A DNA stretch of 37,383 nt from CAZWBR01 sp964632305 (GTDB lineage: Bacteria > Bacteroidota > Bacteroidia > Bacteroidales > Prolixibacteraceae), in contig CAZWBR010000039.1 of NCBI GenBank assembly GCA_964632305.1, positions 1 through 37,383 of the forward strand, written 5' to 3'. The notes below the pieces were generated by a model. The model saw only the letters and a list, made by a program, of their open reading frames with translations, was not told the DNA's origin and made no database searches. The translations under genes were made by a program, and so were the position numbers. The number at the start of each line of letters is the position of its first letter. Position 1 is the first letter of the stretch. Positions 8,233-14,364 of the stretch are shown here, piece after piece.

Positions 8233-9492
8233 ATGATCTTATTAAGCATGACATCCATTTTGATTACCGCAGTAGCCGTGTTCCTGCTGGTTATCCTGCT
8301 ACTGGTCGGTATCTTGTTATACGTGAAGAAGAAATTGACCCCTACCGGTACCGTTAAAATCAATATTAACGAAGGTAATAAAGTCATTGAAGCCGAACCA
8401 GGGAGCACCCTGCTGTCTACTCTGGGAAATAGCAAGGTATTTTTACCTTCAGCCTGCGGTGGCGGCGGAACCTGCGGGATGTGCCGTTGCCAGGTGACCA
8501 GTGGCGCGGGTTCGATCCTGCCTACCGAAACCGGGTTCTTCACCCGTAAGGAACAGGCCAACCACTGGCGTCTGGCCTGTCAGGTAAAGGTGAAAGAAGA
8601 TATTGAGATGCACGTTCACCAGGAAATCCTTGGAATCAAGAAATGGGAATGTACCGTTGTATCCAACGATAACGTAGCCACCTACATCAAGGAATTCGTC
8701 GTGAGACTGCCGGAAGGCGAGACCCTCGATTTCAAATCGGGCGGTTATATCCAGATCGACGTTCCGAAATGCGAGGTCGACTTCAAGAATTTCGACATCA
8801 GCGAGAAATTCCGTCCCGAATGGGAGAAATTCAAGATGTTCGATCTGAAGATGAAGAATCCGGAGCCGACCTACCGCGCTTACTCTATGGCCAACCACCC
8901 GGCCGAAGGGAATATCGTGATGCTGAACATCCGTATCGCCACCCCACCGTTCGACCGCGTCAACGGCGGCTTCCAGAAGCTGAACCCGGGTATCTGCTCT
9001 TCCTATATCTACTCGCTCAAACCGGGTGATAAAGTAACAGTGTCGGGCCCTTACGGGGAGTTCTTCCTGAAAGACAACAACAACGAAATGATGTTTATCG
9101 GCGGTGGAGCCGGTATGGCCCCGATGCGGTCGCACCTTTTCCACCTGTTCCACACCGTGAAAGAGAGCAAGAAGAAAGTCACTTTCTGGTATGGCGCCCG
9201 TTCTTGGAGAGAGGTGTTCTACTACGAACAATTCCGTGCCATCGAGAAAGAGTTCCCGAACTTCAAGTTCAACCTCGCCCTTTCCGACCCGCAGCCTGAA
9301 GATAAATGGGAAGGCCCTACCGGCTTTATCCACCAGGTGATCTACGACAACTACCTGAGCAAACACGATGAACCGGAAGAGATCGACTACTACCTCTGCG
9401 GCCCTCCGATGATGAACTCGGCAGTGACCAAGATGTTGTACGAACTGGGTGTTCCCGACGAAAACGTCCTTTACGACGATTTCGGCGGATGA
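8233..9492 (+). CDS. nqrF: Na+-translocating NADH:quinone reductase subunit F
   Basis: The 419-residue electron-entry subunit. One N-terminal helix (about 7-30) anchors it. A plant-type 2Fe-2S ferredoxin domain follows, with Cys75, Cys81, Cys84 and Cys116 in the usual CxxxxxCxxC...C spacing. Then comes an FAD-binding domain with YRAYSMANHP (RxYS motif) and an NADH-binding domain with FIGGGAGMAPMRSH, FWYGARSWRE, YLCGPPMM and the C-terminal VLYDDFGG, all diagnostic of NqrF. It oxidises NADH on the cytoplasmic side and passes electrons through FAD and the 2Fe-2S centre to the membrane subunits. It is the last gene of the operon; a strong terminator starts 22 bases after its stop. Confidence 0.96.
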   Translation: MILLSMTSILITAVAVFLLVILLLVGILLYVKKKLTPTGTVKININEGNKVIEAEPGSTLLSTLGNSKVFLPSACGGGGTCGMCRCQVTSGAGSILPTETGFFTRKEQANHWRLACQVKVKEDIEMHVHQEILGIKKWECTVVSNDNVATYIKEFVVRLPEGETLDFKSGGYIQIDVPKCEVDFKNFDISEKFRPEWEKFKMFDLKMKNPEPTYRAYSMANHPAEGNIVMLNIRIATPPFDRVNGGFQKLNPGICSSYIYSLKPGDKVTVSGPYGEFFLKDNNNEMMFIGGGAGMAPMRSHLFHLFHTVKESKKKVTFWYGARSWREVFYYEQFRAIEKEFPNFKFNLALSDPQPEDKWEGPTGFIHQVIYDNYLSKHDEPEEIDYYLCGPPMMNSAVTKMLYELGVPDENVLYDDFGG

Positions 9493-9513
9493 TCGTCCCC
9501 GACAATACTTCAG

Positions 9514-9545
9514 AATCCTGTCCCTTTTCGGGGCAGGATTTTTTT
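9514..9545 (+). terminator. nqr operon terminator
   Basis: AATCCTGTCCC (9514-9524) pairs over 11 positions, one of them G-U, with GGGGCAGGATT (9530-9540) around the loop TTTTC. A run of seven T ends at 9545. This is an intrinsic terminator for nqrABCDEF, and its T-run merges with the next promoter. Confidence 0.88.
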
Positions 9546-9552
9546 ATCTTTG
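9545..9552 (+). promoter_or_regulatory. -7 element (TATCTTTG) of the YwqK-family gene
   Basis: TATCTTTG fits TAnnTTTG and begins at the last T of the nqr terminator tract. The place for a -33 box falls in the terminator loop (TTTT at 9525-9528, spacer 16). The predicted transcript starts near 9559, 12 bases before the ATG. Confidence 0.55.
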
Positions 9553-9570
9553 TAAAAACCTTAGAGTGCT

Positions 9571-10368
9571 ATGAGAATTGGCTTTTATATACTCTTCTAT
9601 CTTCTTATCTCCACCTGTTCTCTCTGTGCCCAGGTCAATCAGACCGACCGCGATGGCAAGAAACAGGGCCACTGGATGGCCAACTACCCGAACGGGAACA
9701 AACGTTACGAGGGCGATTTTGCCAACGGGCAGCCGGTAGGCCTGATGAAACGCTATCACGAAAACGGGAAGCTGAACGCCGAGCTTTTTTATACCCCGCA
9801 GTCGAAGCGGGTGGTCGCCTCGCTCTACGACGATGGAGGTATTCTATACGCGAAGGGAATCTATACAGGAACCGATAAGGACAGTACCTGGACCTACTAC
9901 AATAAGAATGTCGTCGTGGGACGCGAAGATTTCCGCGGCGGGAAACGCGAGGGGGCTTCAGTCACTTATTATGCCGACGACACCGTGGCCCGGAACGTCA
10001 CCTACCGGAACGACAAGTTGGATGGACCCTGGCGCGATTTTTTCCCCTCAGGGGAGAAGAAATCGGAAATCATGTTTAAGGAAGGGACGCGTCAGGGATG
10101 GAGCATCGTCTATTACGAAGGCGGTCAGCCCCAGATCGAGGGAAAATACCTGAATGATTCGCCCGACGGAACATGGAAATTTTTTGCCGAAGATGGCAAG
10201 GTCCAGTTTGAACTCAACTACCGTAATGGCGAACTGCTGAACCCGGAACTGGAGGACAGCATTCAGTTGAAGACCTTCACCGAGTTTGACCGGATGCGCG
10301 GTAAGATTGAAGACCCGGCGCTGTTCCGCGATAACCCCGACGAACTGATGCGGCGTTCGCAACCTTAG
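9571..10368 (+). CDS. YwqK-family / MORN-type repeat protein, secreted
   Basis: A 265-residue protein with a signal peptide (hydrophobic to about residue 17, likely cut after SLCA). The rest is a run of about seven short beta-hairpin repeats of the form G-x-W-x-x-Y-(x)n-NG-x-x-x-x-G-x-(Y/F), for example KQGHWMANYPNGNKRYEGDF and GTWKFFAEDGKVQFEL. This is the MORN_2/YwqK architecture; the Bacillus member was annotated as a toxin-antitoxin antitoxin, but in Bacteroidota such proteins are abundant, exported and mostly of unknown function, so an antitoxin role should not be assumed. It has its own promoter and no partner gene. The C-terminus (MRGKIEDPALFRDNPDEL) is outside the repeats. Confidence 0.75.
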   Translation: MRIGFYILFYLLISTCSLCAQVNQTDRDGKKQGHWMANYPNGNKRYEGDFANGQPVGLMKRYHENGKLNAELFYTPQSKRVVASLYDDGGILYAKGIYTGTDKDSTWTYYNKNVVVGREDFRGGKREGASVTYYADDTVARNVTYRNDKLDGPWRDFFPSGEKKSEIMFKEGTRQGWSIVYYEGGQPQIEGKYLNDSPDGTWKFFAEDGKVQFELNYRNGELLNPELEDSIQLKTFTEFDRMRGKIEDPALFRDNPDELMRRSQP

Positions 10369-10464
10369 GAGGAAAGCTCTTTTGGTTTAATAAAATAACC
10401 AGGCAATTTACAGTTAATAGTCCATTATTTCCGGTTGATTAATGACCGGAACCGGATCTCTTAT

Positions 10465-10596
10465 GTCCGGGCTTTCGCCGGTTCCGCGTCACCCTTTTTG
10501 ATTGTTTTCTCTTACCCTTTTCTAAGGTTTCTGTAACGGAGCATACAGGAACCATAGAGGAACCATAGAGAAACCATACAGAAAGCCCGGACCTGG
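10465..10596. repeat. Intergenic 11-bp repeat element B with flanking inverted repeat
   Basis: This lies in the 384-base gene-free stretch 10369-10752 between two convergent genes. Four 11-bp units occupy 10542-10585: CATACAGGAAC, CATAGAGGAAC, CATAGAGAAAC, CATACAGAAAG. TTTCTGTA (10528-10535) is an inverted copy of TACAGAAA in unit 4. A further perfect 12-bp inverted repeat, GTCCGGGCTTTC (10465-10476) against GAAAGCCCGGAC (10581-10592), encloses the whole array. The trailer after unit 4 is CCCGGACCTGG (10586-10596). I see no gene and no normal terminator in the rest of the gap. Confidence 0.85.
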
Positions 10597-10752
10597 TCCC
10601 TCCGAAACCAGATCGGAACAGCTCCCAATGGCGCATCCGTTTCCGGGACCGGGAGGATTATCCGCAGGCTGGCAGAAGTAAATAGCGGTGATTTTGCCAG
10701 GAAAAGTGTTAAGCGCTGGCGGTTCAGGATGGATCCCCGGAAGCGGCGCCTG

Positions 10753-11838
10753 TTATTTTTTCTGGTTGAAATGCCAGGTAATGGCCAGTGCGACCACGCT
10801 GTTGTAGTTTTTTACCCCATCCCTCACCTTGTTCGATTTCAGGTACGCATCGTTTGCTGCCGTCTGGGCCTTATCGAGCGTGGCATTGCGCAGGGCGAGC
10901 CAGTGACTTCGCTGGGCCAGGATATCTTCAAGGGCTTTCTTGTCGAAACGCTTCAGAAATTTCTGGAGATCCTTCGAGGCGAAGGCGTCGGAGAGGAAAT
11001 AGCGGAGCAGCAACAGGTTTCCCGAATAGCGGAGGCGCTGGTCGTCCGATTTGTCGCAGATGTACCAGGCGATGAAATTGGCTTCGGCCTCGCCGGTGAT
11101 CCCGAACTGATGGGCTTTCTCATGGGCCAGTACGAAGGGATACTCGGTAGACATGGTATTGGCGTTGACATGAACTTCGCTCAGCAGCGGGCCGTAATAA
11201 CCACTAACCCCCGATTTGGCGAAGAAAGAGCTGAAGAGCATGGTTTTCGGTCGCCTCGACCCGTTGGGGTAGGAGAAGCCCAGTTCGCGGGCATGTTTCC
11301 GGTAGGATCGTTCAATCGCTTGGTTTATTTCCTTGTAGTCGGCATAGCGGATCAGCGTACGGCTTTTGTTGGCCGAAGAGATGAGGGTGTCGAAGACGGT
11401 GAGGAAATTTTTATCGGTCTGGGCTACCTTCTCCCATTTCATCCTTTTTTCGATGGGATAGCGGAAATAGTTATAGCCCCACACCAGGTAGAAGAGGAAA
11501 TAGAGAAAGGCGGTGAGTTGCAGCAGCCGGAGCAGCGAGTGCCAGAAGCGGAGTTTACGCAGGATAATCAGAACAATAGAAGTGAGTAGGCCGATGATCA
11601 GGACGATCCAGAAGAGATCCCAGAGGGAGAAAGCAATTTGGCGGCTTATAAAGGATAGGGCAGCCGCGATAGCGGGATAGAGGCTTGTGGAATAATATTT
11701 TTCGACCGACGCAGGATGGGAGGCCGACCATTCGACGAGCAGCCAGGTGATCAAAGCCAACAGAAAGGGCCAGCCGTTTCGGGAGACCGGGAAAGTTAAT
11801 ATTTTGTGCACTATTATTTTAAGCTTTGCTTTGGCCAT
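10753..11838 (-). CDS. DUF3810 family membrane protein, zinc-metalloprotease-like
   Basis: A 361-residue protein with three membrane helices in the first third (about residues 22-38, 75-94 and 105-121) and a soluble C-terminal domain. The domain carries LAHEKAHQFGITGEAEANF: H239-E240-x-x-H243 is a zincin HExxH motif and E250 or E252 is the likely third zinc ligand, as in gluzincin-type active sites. The family (DUF3810) is known to me from Bacteroidota and Firmicutes without an assigned function; a membrane-bound peptidase is inferred. NANTMSTEYPFVLAHE and NGSRRPKTMLFS are conserved-looking. The gene is a single unit, divergent from xseA and convergent with the YwqK-family gene across repeat element B. 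Confidence 0.78.
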   Translation of the reverse strand: MAKAKLKIIVHKILTFPVSRNGWPFLLALITWLLVEWSASHPASVEKYYSTSLYPAIAAALSFISRQIAFSLWDLFWIVLIIGLLTSIVLIILRKLRFWHSLLRLLQLTAFLYFLFYLVWGYNYFRYPIEKRMKWEKVAQTDKNFLTVFDTLISSANKSRTLIRYADYKEINQAIERSYRKHARELGFSYPNGSRRPKTMLFSSFFAKSGVSGYYGPLLSEVHVNANTMSTEYPFVLAHEKAHQFGITGEAEANFIAWYICDKSDDQRLRYSGNLLLLRYFLSDAFASKDLQKFLKRFDKKALEDILAQRSHWLALRNATLDKAQTAANDAYLKSNKVRDGVKNYNSVVALAITWHFNQKK

Positions 11839-11950
11839 GTCTGTTTTTGAAGAATATACCGGTCGAAGTTAGGGAAAAATGGCGGAGCATGAAAAACAGG
11901 CGCGACTTAAAATTGAGCCGATGGTGAGGTGTGAATTGAAATGCTATTGT

Positions 11951-11958
11951 TAACTTTG
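11951..11958 (+). promoter_or_regulatory. Possible -7 element (TAACTTTG) just before xseA
   Basis: TAACTTTG fits TAnnTTTG but ends only two bases before the ATGATG at 11961. If it is used, transcription would begin on or next to the start codon, giving a leaderless message. No good TTG lies 19-20 bases upstream, so the call is weak. Confidence 0.35.
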
Positions 11959-11960
11959 GG

Positions 11961-13406
11961 ATGATGAACGAGCAATTGAAATTATCGGAATTGAACGGTC
12001 TGGTCAGGAAATCGCTGTCGGCGGCTTTCCCGGCGCCGGTGTGGGTGATCGGGGAGATCTCGGAGATCAAGGCCAACCAGAGCGGTCATTGCTATCTGAT
12101 GCTGGTGGAGAAGGAGGAGGGGAGCGACCGCATTGTAGCTCAGGCCAGGGCGACCATCTGGTCCTATACCTTCAGGATGCTGCGCCCTTTCTTCGAGACC
12201 ACGACCGGGCAGCCTTTGACCGAAGGGTTGAAGGTGCTGGTGAGCGCCTCGGTCGAGTTTCACGAACTTTATGGTTATTCGCTCAATATCCGCGATATCG
12301 ATCCGACCTATACCTTGGGCGATATGGCCAAGCGGAGGCGGGAGATCATCCGGCGGTTGACCGATGAGGGGGTGGTGGATATGAACAAGGAGCTCGACCT
12401 TCCGCTGGTGCCCCAGCGGATCGCCGTGGTTTCGTCGCCCACCGCCGCGGGGTACGAAGATTTTGTCGATCAGTTGAAGAACAACAGCTACGGTTACGCT
12501 TTTTATGTGAAGCTGTTCCCGGCGGTGATGCAGGGCACCCAGGCCGAGGCCTCGATCATCGGCGCGCTGGACAGGATTTACGGCTATGAGGATTTTTTCG
12601 ACGTGGTGGTGATTATCCGCGGAGGGGGATCGGCCTCCGACCTGCTCTGTTTCGATAATTATAACCTCGCCTATCATATCACCCAGTTTCCACTTCCGGT
12701 GCTGACCGGTATAGGGCATGAGAAGGACGATTCGATCGTCGATCTGGTGGCCCACACCCGGTTGAAAACCCCCACGGCGGTGGCCGAATTCCTGATCAGT
12801 GGGGCAGCCCGTTTTGAAACGAATCTTGACGATCTCGAAAAGCAGTTTGTCGATCGCGTTCAGGAGATTATCGATGAGGAGAAGAGCCGCATTGAACGGT
12901 GGGCTACCGAGCTTTCGCCCATAGTGAGGGAGCAGTTGACCGACCGGAAACACACGTTGATGGAGATGGTGTGGAAGATGAAGAACGGGGTGAAACTGGA
13001 CCTGAAATCGCGCGATCACGCGCTGGACAAGAGCAGCCGGCAGATCAACTGGAGCGCCCGCAAATACTTGTCAGACCGGCGAAATCACCTTGACCGGTCG
13101 GCAGGGAATATTTTCGCGGGGGCTAAGAGCCGGATAGTTAGCGGTCGGAACCGGTTAACCCGCGAGGTGATGCGTACCGGACAGCTTGTCAATAAGCAGC
13201 TTGCAACGGAGGAGCACCGGTTGAAGATGGCCGGGCAGCGGGTAAGGCTAATCGATCCAAGGCATATCCTGGCCCGGGGCTATTCCATTACCACGCTGAA
13301 CGGGCGTGCCTTAAAGACGGTGGCTAACGTTAACCCGGAGGATATCATCGCTACCCATCTGTCGGATGGGATAATTCTAAGTAAAGTATCAGAATTGAAA
13401 AAATAA
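11961..13406 (+). CDS. xseA: Exodeoxyribonuclease VII large subunit
   Basis: A 481-residue protein with the standard order: an N-terminal OB-fold (LSELNGLVRKSLSAAFPAPVWVIGEISE..., about 1-110) for single-stranded DNA, then the catalytic domain with RIAVVSSPTAAGYEDF, VVIIRGGGSASDL, FPLPVLTGIGHEKDDSIVD and HTRLKTPTAVAEFL, then a long helical region (about 280-430) that winds around XseB subunits, and the closing RGYSIT. Exonuclease VII cuts single-stranded DNA from both ends without a nucleotide cofactor and works in mismatch repair and DNA-protein crosslink removal. Start is ATG 11961 or the adjacent ATG 11964. xseB follows after 7 bases, so the two subunits are made together. Confidence 0.95.
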   Translation: MMNEQLKLSELNGLVRKSLSAAFPAPVWVIGEISEIKANQSGHCYLMLVEKEEGSDRIVAQARATIWSYTFRMLRPFFETTTGQPLTEGLKVLVSASVEFHELYGYSLNIRDIDPTYTLGDMAKRRREIIRRLTDEGVVDMNKELDLPLVPQRIAVVSSPTAAGYEDFVDQLKNNSYGYAFYVKLFPAVMQGTQAEASIIGALDRIYGYEDFFDVVVIIRGGGSASDLLCFDNYNLAYHITQFPLPVLTGIGHEKDDSIVDLVAHTRLKTPTAVAEFLISGAARFETNLDDLEKQFVDRVQEIIDEEKSRIERWATELSPIVREQLTDRKHTLMEMVWKMKNGVKLDLKSRDHALDKSSRQINWSARKYLSDRRNHLDRSAGNIFAGAKSRIVSGRNRLTREVMRTGQLVNKQLATEEHRLKMAGQRVRLIDPRHILARGYSITTLNGRALKTVANVNPEDIIATHLSDGIILSKVSELKK

Positions 13407-13413
13407 TTAACAG

Positions 13414-13626
13414 ATGAAGAATACAAACAAGAAGGAACTATCCTATAAAGAGGCTATTGCTGAGATTGAAGAGATTCTTGAACAGATAGAGACCGGTGAG
13501 CTCGATGTTGACGAGCTATCCGAAAAGGTCAAGAGGGTCTCTGTGTTAGTCTCGCTTTGTCGAGAGAAATTGCACAGTACGGAGGAGGAGATAGAAAAGA
13601 TATTAAACGAAATGGAAAATAATTAG
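13414..13626 (+). CDS. xseB: Exodeoxyribonuclease VII small subunit
   Basis: A 70-residue helical hairpin protein with the family pattern SYKEAIAEIEEILEQIETGELDVDELSEKVKRVS...CREKL. Several XseB copies bind the helical part of each XseA. The length is normal for the family. It lies 7 bases after xseA on the same transcript. Confidence 0.93.
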   Translation: MKNTNKKELSYKEAIAEIEEILEQIETGELDVDELSEKVKRVSVLVSLCREKLHSTEEEIEKILNEMENN

Positions 13627-13690
13627 TTGGCTATTAGCTTGTCATTGTTGATATTAATAATAATGGTTGTGGATAATTGAAATTTTGGTA

Positions 13691-13763
13691 AAAATTCTCT
13701 TTAGAAATAGCGGTGCTATATATAAATATTTTATTTTTATAACACTAATTGATAGAGAATTTT
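13691..13763 (+). promoter_or_regulatory. Inverted repeat in AT-rich leader of the 173-aa gene
   Basis: AAAATTCTCT (13691-13700) and AGAGAATTTT (13754-13763) are perfect 10-base inverted copies about 53 bases apart, enclosing a very AT-rich stretch. The second copy ends 14 bases before the ATG at 13778. They could be paired binding sites or a long hairpin. I find no clean TAnnTTTG promoter here. Confidence 0.35.
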
Positions 13764-13777
13764 AAATCATTAAAACA

Positions 13778-14299
13778 ATGGCAGAGTCTAAAATTGATTT
13801 TTCATTTGAGAACCTTCATTTTTCATGTGAAGGGGATAGGGATTGGGTTGAGAAACAGTTGAATATGGTATTAAGCCGTATTCCCGGTTTAAATCAGACG
13901 GCTACGGCAGAGGTAGTTGAAGAGGTGATTGAGGAAGAACAGCTTGAGCGGGAAGAACCGAAAGCGACGGCCAAACGGACCCGCAAGGCAAAAGCTGCGG
14001 TAGTGGCTGAACCTACGAACCATGATCCGCTCTATCAGTTCCTTGTTGACAAGAAGGCCGATAAGAACCAGGTGCGTAAATTTTTAGCCACCGCGGTTTA
14101 CCAGTATGCCCGTGAAGGCGTAGAGAAATTTTCGACGCCGATGATTTCCAAGTCATTGAAGGCCGTCAATATAGAGAAACTGATCAATGCAAGCGACTGT
14201 CTGAACAAGAACGAGAAGAAAGGTTTCTGTATCAAGGAAGATAAGGAGTTTGTCCTGACCGAAGCCGGCATCAAGTCGATCTTAGGGAATGAAGAATAA
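13778..14299 (+). CDS. Hypothetical protein, 173 aa, acidic linker and C-terminal helical domain
   Basis: I do not recognise this family. Three parts can be seen: residues 1-50 (KIDFSFENLHFSCEGDRDW, then VEKQLNMVLSRIPGL), an alternating beta and helix block; residues about 45-90, low complexity, first Glu-rich then Lys/Ala/Arg-rich (KATAKRTRKAKAAV), which looks like a flexible charged linker; and residues 90-173, a helical domain ending in KKGFCIKEDKEFVLTEAGIKSIL. The last segment (basic loop, strand-like EFVLT, then a helix) resembles the wing and end of a winged-helix domain, so DNA or RNA binding is possible but not shown. No signal peptide or membrane helix. It has its own AT-rich leader and ends at a strong two-way terminator. 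Confidence 0.7.
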   Translation: MAESKIDFSFENLHFSCEGDRDWVEKQLNMVLSRIPGLNQTATAEVVEEVIEEEQLEREEPKATAKRTRKAKAAVVAEPTNHDPLYQFLVDKKADKNQVRKFLATAVYQYAREGVEKFSTPMISKSLKAVNIEKLINASDCLNKNEKKGFCIKEDKEFVLTEAGIKSILGNEE

Positions 14300-14314
14300 T
14301 TGGCTTTAGGATAA

Positions 14315-14354
14315 AGCAATAAAAAAGCCCGCATTTGCGGGCTTTTTTATTGCT
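14315..14354. terminator. Bidirectional terminator between convergent genes
   Basis: A perfect 40-base inverted repeat: AGCAATAAAAAAGCCCGCA (14315-14333) faces its complement ending at 14354. The GC-rich core GCCCGCA is flanked by six A on one side and six T on the other, so it can end transcripts from both the 173-aa gene and the receptor gene. Confidence 0.93.
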
Positions 14355-14364
14355 ATCGGGGTTC

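Noticed and set aside
9571..10368. YwqK protein as an antitoxin of a toxin-antitoxin pair
   Set aside because: It has a signal peptide, stands alone and no toxin gene is adjacent; the name comes from a distant Bacillus relative.
10439..10636. 65-codon minus-strand frame over repeat element B
   Set aside because: It is made of the repeat units read through (Ser/Val/Gly runs) and has no start signal; the DNA repeat explains it.
10729..11589. 286-codon plus-strand frame
   Set aside because: It is the antisense of the DUF3810 gene, which has coherent membrane helices and a zinc motif; the plus frame shows no family features.
11982..13019. 345-codon minus-strand frame
   Set aside because: It is the complement of xseA and is rich in His/Arg/Gln without any domain pattern.
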